DNA of 64,000 nt from Massilia rubra (GTDB lineage: Bacteria; Pseudomonadota; Gammaproteobacteria; Burkholderiales; Burkholderiaceae_D), in NCBI RefSeq assembly GCF_011682065.1, contig NZ_VUYU01000005.1, positions 1-64,000 of the forward strand, read 5' to 3'. This document shows, one piece after another, positions 26,337-33,997 of this stretch. The notes under the pieces were generated by a model that saw nothing but the letters and a program-made list of their open reading frames with translations, searched no databases and was not told the origin of the DNA. A program made the translations under genes and the position numbers. Positions within the stretch are counted from its first letter, which is position 1. Every line of letters begins with the position of its first letter.

Positions 26337-27614
26337 TTACTTGAGCATCGATTCGAGCGCGAACAGCTCGGCCGGCTCTTCGCGCCGGCGCACCAGGTGC
26401 ACCGTGTCGCCATCGACCATGACTTCGGCGGCGCGGCCGCGCGTGTTGTAATTCGACGACATCGTAAACCCATAGGCGCCGGCCTGCATGATCGCCAGCA
26501 GGTCGCCCTGTTCCACGCTCAGGTCGCGCTCGCGCGCCAGCCAGTCGCCCGACTCGCACACCGGCCCGACCACATCGTAGCTGAGCGCCGGCGTCGTGCC
26601 GGCCCGGACCTGCTGCACATCCATCCAGGCCTGGTACAGGGCCGGGCGCATCAGGTCGTTCATGGCGGCGTCGACGATGCAGAAATTCTTTTCCGCGCCA
26701 GGCTTGAGGAACTCCACGCGGGTCAGCAGCACCCCGGTGTCGCCCACGATGGCGCGGCCCGGCTCGAAAATCACCTTGATCGGCGCGCCGCCATGGCTGG
26801 CCGCGCGCCAGGCGTCGATGCGCGCGAACACGCGGCCCAGGTAATCGGCCACCGGCACCGGGGCGCTGTCTCCGGCGGCGCCGTAGTTGATGCCGATGCC
26901 GCCGCCCATGTCGAGGTGCTCGAGCACGATGCCTTCGGCGCCCAGCGCGTCGACCAGTTCGATCAGCTTGTCGAGCGCTTCGAGCAGCGGCGCGTCGTCC
27001 AGCAGCTGCGAGCCGATGTGGCAATCGATGCCGACCGGGGTCAGGTGCGGCAGGGCGGCCGCGCTGCGGTAGGTGGCCAGCGCATCGTCGAAGGCGACGC
27101 CGAACTTGTTCGCTTTCAGGCCGGTGGCGATGTATGGATGGGTCTTGGCGTCGACATTCGGGTTCACGCGCAGCGACACGCGCGCCTGTTTGCCCATGGC
27201 GCCGGCCACCTCGTTCAAACGGTGCAGTTCGGAAATCGACTCGACGTTAAAGCACAGGATGTCGTGCGACAGCGCCAGGCGCATTTCGTCGACGCTCTTG
27301 CCGACCCCGGAAAAAATCACCTTGGCCGGATCGCCGCCGGCGGCGATCACGCGCAGGAGTTCGCCGCCCGACACGATGTCGAAACCGGCGCCGCGGCGCG
27401 CCAGCAGGTCGAGAATGGCCAGGTTCGAATTGGCTTTCATCGCATAGCAAACCAGTGCGTCGCGCCCGGCGCAGGCGTCGGCGAAGGCATCGAAGTTTTC
27501 CAGCAATGCCGCTTTCGAATACACATAGGTCGGCGTGCCGAACTCCTCGGCGATGCGGGACAGGGGGGTGCTTTCGGCGTGCAGGACGCCGTCCAGATGA
27601 AAGAAATGCGACAT
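26337..27614 (-). CDS. lysA: Diaminopimelate decarboxylase
   Basis: 425 aa. It makes L-lysine from meso-diaminopimelate, a PLP-dependent step. The Schiff-base lysine is K60 (YAMKANSNLAI). The substrate- and phosphate-binding motifs DCHIGSQL, GGGIGINYG and EPGRAIVGDTG are present, as is the catalytic cysteine in CESGDWLA. It is the second gene of lptM-lysA, divergent from cyaY, a very common proteobacterial order. It converges on the Rpn gene with only 15 bases between stop codons. Confidence 0.97.
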   Translation of the reverse strand: MSHFFHLDGVLHAESTPLSRIAEEFGTPTYVYSKAALLENFDAFADACAGRDALVCYAMKANSNLAILDLLARRGAGFDIVSGGELLRVIAAGGDPAKVIFSGVGKSVDEMRLALSHDILCFNVESISELHRLNEVAGAMGKQARVSLRVNPNVDAKTHPYIATGLKANKFGVAFDDALATYRSAAALPHLTPVGIDCHIGSQLLDDAPLLEALDKLIELVDALGAEGIVLEHLDMGGGIGINYGAAGDSAPVPVADYLGRVFARIDAWRAASHGGAPIKVIFEPGRAIVGDTGVLLTRVEFLKPGAEKNFCIVDAAMNDLMRPALYQAWMDVQQVRAGTTPALSYDVVGPVCESGDWLARERDLSVEQGDLLAIMQAGAYGFTMSSNYNTRGRAAEVMVDGDTVHLVRRREEPAELFALESMLK

Positions 27615-27631
27615 GGTCTGAGGGAAAAGGG

Positions 27632-27796
27632 TTATTTAGCAGCCGGGGTGGCTGGCGGTGGTGGCAGCGGAACGGCCTGTGTGGCGGGCTTGGCCGGTGG
27701 CTTGGGCAGGTACAGCGGGCCGGCCTGGCCGCAGCCTGCCAGCAAGCCAAAGACCACGGCGGCGATGCCGATATTGAGCGCGGATGAAGACTTCAC
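27632..27796 (-). CDS. lptM: Small lipoprotein LptM (YifL)
   Basis: 54 aa with a GTG start at 27796; an alternative in-frame GTG at 27808 adds four residues. A short signal sequence leads to the lipobox LLAGC, directly followed by the family signature GQAGPLYLPKPP and a Pro/Ala-rich tail. LptM assists oxidative maturation of the LPS translocon LptD in E. coli. It is 17 bases upstream of lysA on the same strand and divergent from cyaY, exactly the conserved setting for this gene. It is small enough to be missed by length-filtered annotation. Confidence 0.85.
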   Translation of the reverse strand: MKSSSALNIGIAAVVFGLLAGCGQAGPLYLPKPPAKPATQAVPLPPPPATPAAK

Positions 27797-27837
27797 GATT
27801 AGAATCACGGTTTGATTGGCAGACCTTGGAGTGTAGC

Positions 27838-28167
27838 ATGAGCGAAAAAGAATTTTTGGACCTGGCCGAAACGACCTTGAACACGATCGAAGAGGCGATG
27901 GACCGGCTGAACGACGAGGATGTCATCGATGTCGAGTGCAAGCGCAGCGGCAATGTGCTGGAGATCGAATTCATCGACAACGGCAGCAAGATCATCGTCA
28001 ACAGCCAGGCCCCGATGCAGGAACTGTGGGTGGCGGCCAAGTCGGGCGGCTTCCACTACAAGCGGGAGGGCGGCGCCTGGATCAACACGCGCGACGGCAG
28101 CGAACTGTTCGCCGCGCTCTCCGAGCTGGCCAGTGCCCAGGGCGGCGCCAGCGTCACGCTGGTGTAA
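27838..28167 (+). CDS. cyaY: Frataxin-like iron-sulfur cluster assembly protein CyaY
   Basis: 109 aa. ATG at 27838 after TTGGAG. An acidic N-terminal helix (EFLDLAETTLNTIEEAMDRL, then NDEDVIDVE) and a beta-sheet with IVNSQAPMQELWVAAKSGGF and a GGAWINTRDG-like segment are diagnostic of frataxin/CyaY. It binds iron and modulates cluster synthesis by IscS. The final Val codon and the TAA stop lie inside the first unit of a 44-bp repeat array, so the gene's 3' end is formed by repeat sequence. Confidence 0.95.
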   Translation: MSEKEFLDLAETTLNTIEEAMDRLNDEDVIDVECKRSGNVLEIEFIDNGSKIIVNSQAPMQELWVAAKSGGFHYKREGGAWINTRDGSELFAALSELASAQGGASVTLV

Positions 28168-28324
28168 AACCGGACAACCGGGGTCAGACCCCAACCATCA
28201 ACACGGTGTAAAACCGGACAACCGGGGTCAGACCCCAACCGGCAACACGGTGTAAAACCGGACAACCGGGGTCAGACCCCAACCGGCAACACCGGGGTCT
28301 GACCCCGGTTGTCCGGTTTTACAC
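28162..28324. repeat. Array of three 44-bp direct repeats plus one inverted copy
   Basis: Units begin at 28162, 28206 and 28250 with a period of exactly 44. They start GTGTAAAACCGGACAACC, continue with the palindrome GGGGTCAGACCCC and end in a 13-base spacer (AACCATCAACACG or AACCGGCAACACG/C). Bases 28294-28324 are the exact reverse complement of the first 31 bases of a unit. The third unit and the inverted copy therefore form a perfect 31-bp stem with a 13-base loop. The array lies between the convergent cyaY and mrcA genes and probably ends both transcripts. Confidence 0.9.
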
Positions 28325-28343
28325 CGCGTCCGCCTTGCCTGCG

Positions 28344-30686
28344 TCAGAACAGCTCGTTCTTGACCGCGTCCTTGACCTTTTCCTCGGCCGGCGTGCCGCG
28401 CGCGCCGATGTCGAGGCTCTGCACTCCCGTGCCGGGCGGATTCTCGGCATAGTAATAGTCGTCGCCGGCCATCACCAGCCCTTCGGGCACCACCCGTTCC
28501 TCGTTCGGCACGCCCTTGAGCGCCTTTTGCATGAAGCCGATCCAGATCGGCAGGGCCAGCCCACCGCCGGTTTCCTTGTTGCCCAGGTTCTTGGGCTGGT
28601 CGTAGCCGATCCAGGCGATCCCCACCAGTTTCGGCGTGTAACCGGCGAACCAGGCATCGATCGAATCGTTGGTGGTGCCGGTTTTACCCGACACGTCGGT
28701 GCGTTTCAGCGCCAGTGCCTTGGTGGCGGTGCCGTAGCGCACCACGTCCTTGAGCATGCTGTCGACCAGGAAGGCATTGCGCGCATCGATCACCCGGTTC
28801 TCCTCATTGCCCGCTTTGTCCGGCGTGGCCTGCGACAAAACTTTGCCGTTGCTGTCGGTAACCTTCGAGATCAGGTAGGGACTGACCCGGAAACCGCCGT
28901 TGGCGAACACCGCGTAGGCGCCGGCCAGTTGCAGCGGCGTGGTCGAGCCGGAACCGAGCGCCAGGGTCAGGTAGGGCGGGTTCTTCTCGGCCTCGAAGCC
29001 GAAGCGGGTGGCGTATTCCTGGCCGTACTTGGCGCCGATCTTGTTGAGGATGCGGATCGAAATCATGTTCTTCGACTTGGTCAGCCCGCGCCGCATGGTC
29101 ATCGGTCCTTCGTACTTGCTGTCGTAATTCTTCGGTTCCCAGGCCTGGCCGCCGGTCTGGCCGGCGTCGAACGAGATCGGGGCGTCGTTGATGATGGTCG
29201 CCGGCGACAGCCCGCGCTCGAGCGAGGCCGAGTAGATGAAGGGCTTGAACGAGGAGCCGGGCTGGCGCCAGGCCTGGGTGACGTGGTTGAACTTGTTGCG
29301 GTTGTAGTCGAAGCCGCCCACCAGCGCGCGGATCGCGCCATCGGTGGTGTCGGCCGCGACAAACGCCGATTCGATCTGCGGCATCTGGGTGACCGACCAG
29401 GCCGTCCCGCCATCCTGGCTGATGCGGATCACGGCGCCGCGCTTGACCCGCCGGTTGGCCGCGGCCTTGCTCGATAACCAGCCCTGGGCGAATGCCAGGC
29501 CCGGACCGCTGATCTTGACTTCCTCGCCCGAGGCGGTCACCGCCGTGATGCCGGTGGGCGTCGCTTCGAGCACCATGGCGGCGATGATGTCGTCGCTGTC
29601 GGGATGCTCGGCCAGTTCGTTTTCGATCGCTTCGTCGGCTTCTTCCTTGGACTTGGGGATGTCGATATACGCTTCCGGACCACGGTACGGATGGCGCTTC
29701 TCGTAGTCCATCACGCCGCGCCGCAGGGCCAGGTAGGCCGCATCCTGGTCGGCCTTGGTGACGGTGGTGAAGACGTTCAGGCCGCGCGTATAGGTTTCTT
29801 CCTTGAATTGCTCGTACACCAGCTGGCGCGCCATTTCGGCCACGTACTCGGCGTGCACCCCGAATTCGCTGCTGTCGGACTTGATGCGCAAGTTCTCGGC
29901 CTTGGCCGTTTCGAACTGGGCCGGGGTGATGTAGCCCAGCATGTGCATGCGCTGCAGGATGTATTGCTGGCGCGTGCGCGCGCGTTTCGGGTTGACCACC
30001 GGGTTGTAGGCCGACGGCGCCTTGGGCAGGCCGGCCAGCATGGCCGCCTCGGCCACGGTGATGTCTTTCAGGTTCTTGCCGAAGTAGATCTGCGCCGCCG
30101 AGGCGAAACCGTAGGCGCGCTGGCCCAGGTAGATCTGGTTCATGTAGACCTCGAGGATCTGGTCCTTGGTCAGGCTTTGCTCGATCTTCCAGGCCAGCAG
30201 CACTTCATAGGCCTTGCGCTTGAGCGTTTGCTCGCTCGAGAGGAAGAAATTGCGCGCCACCTGCTGGGTGATGGTCGAGGCGCCCTGCTTGGCGCCGCCG
30301 GTGGCGTTGTGCACGGCCGCGCGCAGGATGCCGGTGTAGTCGACCCCGCCGTGCTGGTAGAAGCGGTCGTCTTCGATCGCCAGCACCGCCTTCTTCATGA
30401 TCTCGGGAATATCCTTGATGTGCACCAGGTTGCGGCGCTCTTCGCCAAACTCGCCGATGAGCACATTATCGGCCGAAAAAATGCGCAAAGGCATCTTCGG
30501 GCGGTAGTCGGTCAGGGTGTCGAGTTGCGGCAGATTCGGGTACGCCATGGCCAGCGCGAAGACCACGATCAGCAAGCCCACCAGGGCCGTGCCGACCAGG
30601 CTCCCGAGGACAATTAACAACAGTCGCTTGGGCGAGCGCTTGCGCGCGGGGGAGGGGTTGCTGGCGTCCGTTTTGGAAGGGCTCAT
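28344..30686 (-). CDS. mrcA: Penicillin-binding protein 1A (bifunctional transglycosylase/transpeptidase)
   Basis: 780 aa. The N-terminal TM (about 25-48) anchors the enzyme in the inner membrane. The GT51 glycosyltransferase domain contains the catalytic Glu motif AIEDDRFYQHGGVDYTGILR. An OB-like insertion follows, then the transpeptidase with PGSSFKPF (SxxK), TKSKNM (SxN) and SGKTGTTND (KTG). It polymerises and cross-links peptidoglycan. It is divergent from pilM, the usual arrangement in proteobacteria (mrcA facing pilMNOPQ), and converges on cyaY with the repeat array between them. Confidence 0.97.
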   Translation of the reverse strand: MSPSKTDASNPSPARKRSPKRLLLIVLGSLVGTALVGLLIVVFALAMAYPNLPQLDTLTDYRPKMPLRIFSADNVLIGEFGEERRNLVHIKDIPEIMKKAVLAIEDDRFYQHGGVDYTGILRAAVHNATGGAKQGASTITQQVARNFFLSSEQTLKRKAYEVLLAWKIEQSLTKDQILEVYMNQIYLGQRAYGFASAAQIYFGKNLKDITVAEAAMLAGLPKAPSAYNPVVNPKRARTRQQYILQRMHMLGYITPAQFETAKAENLRIKSDSSEFGVHAEYVAEMARQLVYEQFKEETYTRGLNVFTTVTKADQDAAYLALRRGVMDYEKRHPYRGPEAYIDIPKSKEEADEAIENELAEHPDSDDIIAAMVLEATPTGITAVTASGEEVKISGPGLAFAQGWLSSKAAANRRVKRGAVIRISQDGGTAWSVTQMPQIESAFVAADTTDGAIRALVGGFDYNRNKFNHVTQAWRQPGSSFKPFIYSASLERGLSPATIINDAPISFDAGQTGGQAWEPKNYDSKYEGPMTMRRGLTKSKNMISIRILNKIGAKYGQEYATRFGFEAEKNPPYLTLALGSGSTTPLQLAGAYAVFANGGFRVSPYLISKVTDSNGKVLSQATPDKAGNEENRVIDARNAFLVDSMLKDVVRYGTATKALALKRTDVSGKTGTTNDSIDAWFAGYTPKLVGIAWIGYDQPKNLGNKETGGGLALPIWIGFMQKALKGVPNEERVVPEGLVMAGDDYYYAENPPGTGVQSLDIGARGTPAEEKVKDAVKNELF

Positions 30687-31038
30687 GCGGGTCGAATCTT
30701 TCGCTTTTATGGGTGCCCCTCATTATAATGCACCGCCACTGCCTGCGGCAGCCTGCCGAGTACTTGCCTTTAGGAACATTTGTACCCCTCCGACAACTGT
30801 GATGACGAGCAGTTCACAGAGTGTCGTATTCCAGCCCACAGGCATAAAATTTCAAAACAGAAATACCTTTACATGGGATCACGCTTATTGCTACGATTTA
30901 ATGTACTGCCTTATGTATAGATGCTAAATGGCGGTTTTGTAGCAAATTCCCCCGCGTCGGGCACTTCTTTTTTGGTTCTGCAAGGCCCGTTTTGCAGCGT
31001 AAGCATTGATTATAGGTAGGTAAGGGAGTACGGTCTTG
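30687..31038. other. Divergent promoter region mrcA / pilM
   Basis: These 352 bases hold no convincing gene and include an A/T-richer core (30830-31010) unlike the flanking coding DNA. Promoters for mrcA (-) and the pil operon (+) are expected here. A candidate for the latter is at 30868-30897. Confidence 0.6.
30868..30897 (+). promoter_or_regulatory. Candidate sigma70 promoter for pilMNOPQ
   Basis: TTTACA (30868-30873), an 18-base spacer and TACGAT (30892-30897) lie in the A/T-rich core and point toward pilM about 140 bases downstream. This rests on hexamer matching only. Confidence 0.35.
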
Positions 31039-32112
31039 ATGGTCAATTTAGGTTCCTTGTTCGGTCAATCCAGCCCGCCGTTGCTCGGCCTGGACATCAG
31101 CACGTCGGGCGTGCGCCTGGTGGAGCTGGTCGTGGTCGGCAAAAACGAGCTGCGCCTCGAACGCTATGCGTCCGAACCGTTCCCGCGCGGCGCGGTCGTC
31201 GACGGCAATATCGAAAATATCGAGCAGGTCTCGGAGGCGGTGCGCCGGGTCTGGAAGAAAAGCGGCACCCGCGTCAAGCTGGTCGCGCTCGGCATGCCGC
31301 CGGCCTCGGTGATCACCAAAAAGATCATCTTGCCGGCCGGCATGTCCGAAGACCAGCTTGAGATCCAGGTCGAGTCCGAGGCAAGCCAGTATATTCCCTT
31401 CGCGCTCGACGAGGTCAGCCTCGACTTCGACGTGATCGGACCGGCCGCCAATTCGGCCGACGACATCGACGTCATGCTGGCCGCCTCGCGCAAGGAAAAG
31501 GTCGAGGACCGCGTGGCGATCGCCGAAGCGGCCGGCCTGACCGCGGTGGTGATGGATATCGAATCGTACGCCGCCCGCGCCGCGCTCGAACGCGTGACCT
31601 CGCAGATGAAGGGTTCCACCGGCCAGATCGTGGCGCTGTTCCAGATCGGCGCCCAGGTCACGCATATTTCGGTCATGCTCAACGGCGAGACCATCTATGA
31701 GCGCGAGCAACCCTTCGGCGGCAACCAGCTGACCCAGGATATCGTGCGCTCGTACGGCCTGTCCTTCGACGAAGCCGACGCCAAGAAGAAAGCGGGCGAC
31801 CTGCCCGACAACTTCCAGGCCGACCTGCTCGCGCCATTCCTGGAAAACGCGGCGCTCGAAGTGACCCGCGCGATCCAGTTCTTCTATACCTCGACGCCCT
31901 ACACGCGGATCGACCAGCTGTTCCTGGCCGGCGGCTGCGCGCTCATTCCCGGCCTGCTCGACATCGTGGCCAGCCGCACCAAGATTTCCAGCGCGGTGGT
32001 ATCGCCCTTCAAGGGCATGTCGCTCGGTCCGTCCGTGCGTGAGCAGCAGCTGCGCAGCGAGGCTCCCGCCTACCTTGTCGCCTGCGGGTTGGCACTGCGG
32101 AGGTTTGGCTGA
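31039..32112 (+). CDS. pilM: Type IV pilus assembly protein PilM
   Basis: 357 aa. An actin-like ATPase-fold cytoplasmic protein that binds the N-terminus of PilN and links the pilus base to the cytoplasmic motors. The N-terminal LLGLDISTSGVRLVEL is the first phosphate-binding region; FLAGGCALIPGL is the later nucleotide-binding segment. ATG at 31039 is preceded by AGGGAG; a TTG three bases earlier is also possible. The stop overlaps the pilN ATG by one base. First gene of pilMNOPQ. Confidence 0.96.
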   Translation: MVNLGSLFGQSSPPLLGLDISTSGVRLVELVVVGKNELRLERYASEPFPRGAVVDGNIENIEQVSEAVRRVWKKSGTRVKLVALGMPPASVITKKIILPAGMSEDQLEIQVESEASQYIPFALDEVSLDFDVIGPAANSADDIDVMLAASRKEKVEDRVAIAEAAGLTAVVMDIESYAARAALERVTSQMKGSTGQIVALFQIGAQVTHISVMLNGETIYEREQPFGGNQLTQDIVRSYGLSFDEADAKKKAGDLPDNFQADLLAPFLENAALEVTRAIQFFYTSTPYTRIDQLFLAGGCALIPGLLDIVASRTKISSAVVSPFKGMSLGPSVREQQLRSEAPAYLVACGLALRRFG

Positions 32113-32762
32113 TGATTAAAATTAACCTGCTTCCCCACCGGGAAGAAAAGCGCAAGCAAAAGAAGAGCGCCTTCATCGCCCTGATGGCCTTGTCGGCCGT
32201 GCTCGGCGTGCTGGTCGTGATCGCCGTCGGCGGTTACAACGCGCGCCGCATCTCGATCCAGGAAGAACGCAATGGCGCGTTTGTCGCGGCCATCGTCGAA
32301 CTCGACAAGAAGATCGCCGAGATCGCCAACCTGAAACAGGAAATCGAAGCGCTCAAGGCGCGCCAGCAGGCGGTCGAAGACTTGCAGGGCGAGCGCAACC
32401 AGCCGGTCTACCTGCTCGACGAACTGGTCAGGCAGACGCCGCAGGGGGTGTACCTCAAGACCTTCAAGCAGGAGGGCCAGCGGGTCACCGTGGGTGGTTT
32501 CGCCCAGTCGCAGGAACGGGTGGCTGAACTGCTGCGCAATATCGCCGGCAATTCCCCATGGCTCGAACGTCCCGACCTGACCGAGGTGCGCGCGGCGCAA
32601 CTGGCACAGAGTAAAACCGGCAAGAAAGTCGTCGAATTTACGCTGAACCTGTTCATCAAGCGCCAGCGCGAGAAGAATGAAGCGCTCAAGCCGGGCCAGA
32701 AACCGCTCGCCGGCGCCACTGCCGCCCCCGGCTCGCCGGCTCCCGCGACAGCGGCCCCCTAG
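32112..32762 (+). CDS. pilN: Type IV pilus inner-membrane protein PilN
   Basis: 216 aa. It begins with the PilM-binding motif INLLPHREEKRKQKK, the conserved INLLP box. One TM (about 21-41) and a periplasmic coiled coil (about 50-100) follow, then a ferredoxin-like domain. It forms the alignment subcomplex with PilO. The C-terminal tail is Pro/Ala-rich (GATAAPGSPAPATAAP). Its start overlaps the pilM stop. Confidence 0.95.
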   Translation: MIKINLLPHREEKRKQKKSAFIALMALSAVLGVLVVIAVGGYNARRISIQEERNGAFVAAIVELDKKIAEIANLKQEIEALKARQQAVEDLQGERNQPVYLLDELVRQTPQGVYLKTFKQEGQRVTVGGFAQSQERVAELLRNIAGNSPWLERPDLTEVRAAQLAQSKTGKKVVEFTLNLFIKRQREKNEALKPGQKPLAGATAAPGSPAPATAAP

Positions 32763-32780
32763 CCAGATCGGATTGGAAGA

Positions 32781-33461
32781 ATGACTAAAGACTTGAAATC
32801 GATGGGTGGCTCGCTCAGCTCCCAGTTCCAGAACCTGGGCGACCGCCCGCCGGGACAGTGGCCGCTCGCGCCGCGCATCCTGTGCGGTATCGCCGTCATG
32901 GCGGCCGTCATCACGGGCGGCCATTTCCTCTACTGGAGCACCCAGTTCGAAGAATATGACGCGCTCGCCGCCAAAGAATTGACCTTGCAGGCCGAGTACA
33001 AGACCAAGATCGCCCAGGCCATCAACCTCGAGGCCCTGATCGCCCAGAAAGCCCAGGTCGACCAGTACGTCGAGCGCCTGCAGAAGCAATTGCCGAGCAA
33101 GGCGGAAATGGCGGCCCTGCTGTCGGACATCAACCAGGCCGGCGTCGGCCGCGGCCTGTCGTTCGACCTGTTCAAGCCGGGCCAGGTGGTGGTGCGCGAT
33201 TACTACGCCGAACTGCCGATCGATATCCGCGTGACCGGGTCTTACCACGACATTGGCGCCTTCGCCAGCGACATGGCCAACCTGCCGCGCATCGTCACGC
33301 TTAATAATATGTCGCTGTCGGCCAACAAGGATGGCGGCCTGGTGCTCGAAGCGGTCGCCAAGACCTTCCGCTACCTCGACCCCGAAGAAGCCAATGCGCA
33401 GCGCAAGATCCGCTCGGACCGCGACAAGCAGGCCGCGGCCGGCAAAGGGGCAGCCAAATGA
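32781..33461 (+). CDS. pilO: Type IV pilus inner-membrane protein PilO
   Basis: 226 aa. It has a cytoplasmic N-terminus, one TM (about 30-50), a coiled coil (about 55-110) and a compact periplasmic domain ending in RYLDPEEANAQRK. It pairs with PilN to connect the motor complex to PilP and PilQ. GGAAG precedes the ATG. It overlaps pilP by 4 bases. Confidence 0.95.
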   Translation: MTKDLKSMGGSLSSQFQNLGDRPPGQWPLAPRILCGIAVMAAVITGGHFLYWSTQFEEYDALAAKELTLQAEYKTKIAQAINLEALIAQKAQVDQYVERLQKQLPSKAEMAALLSDINQAGVGRGLSFDLFKPGQVVVRDYYAELPIDIRVTGSYHDIGAFASDMANLPRIVTLNNMSLSANKDGGLVLEAVAKTFRYLDPEEANAQRKIRSDRDKQAAAGKGAAK

Positions 33462-33997
33462 TCATCAAACGCCATTGCCTCGCGCTGCTGATCGGCGCCG
33501 GCCTGCTGGCCGGTTGCGGCGACAGCGACGTCCAGGAAGTGAACCAGTGGATGGAGCAGACCAAGAAGGAAACCAAGGTCGACGTGCCACCGCTGACCGA
33601 GCCGACCACCTTCGTGCCGTTCGCCTACAGCACCGTCGGCCAGATCGATCCTTACGACCCGAACAAGCTGCTGGCCGAGCTGGCCCGCTCCTCGAACGCC
33701 AACAACCCGCTCAAGCCGGATGACAACCGGCCCAAGGAAGTGCTCGAGGCATTCCCGCTCGATACCATGTCAATGGTGGGCAGCATGAAATCGAAAGGCG
33801 TCATGTACGCGCTGGTACAGATCGACAAGACCATGTACCACGTCAAGCCAGGCGACCGGGTGGGCCAGAATTTCGGCATCATCACCGGCGTGAGCGATGA
33901 AGCAATCAGTATCAAGGAAACGGTCCAGGATGCCGGCGGCGAATGGATCGAACGTCCCACCAAGCTAGAGTTGCAGGAAAGTAAGGAGAAGAAATGA
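33458..33997 (+). CDS. pilP: Type IV pilus lipoprotein PilP
   Basis: 179 aa. The lipoprotein signal LIGAGLLAGC has its lipidated Cys near residue 21. A flexible stretch is followed by a C-terminal beta-sandwich (YALVQIDKTMYHVKPGDRVG) that docks onto the secretin PilQ. It overlaps both pilO and pilQ by 4 bases, so the operon is translationally coupled. Confidence 0.95.
   Translation: MIIKRHCLALLIGAGLLAGCGDSDVQEVNQWMEQTKKETKVDVPPLTEPTTFVPFAYSTVGQIDPYDPNKLLAELARSSNANNPLKPDDNRPKEVLEAFPLDTMSMVGSMKSKGVMYALVQIDKTMYHVKPGDRVGQNFGIITGVSDEAISIKETVQDAGGEWIERPTKLELQESKEKK

Noticed and set aside
28162-28324. CRISPR array
   Set aside because: Only three direct units with near-identical 13-base 'spacers' and one inverted copy; no cas genes nearby.
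30517-30927. Open frame across the mrcA start and the mrcA/pilM gap
   Set aside because: It overlaps the coding start of mrcA in antisense, has no ribosome site and no recognisable sequence; the gap is better read as a divergent promoter region.
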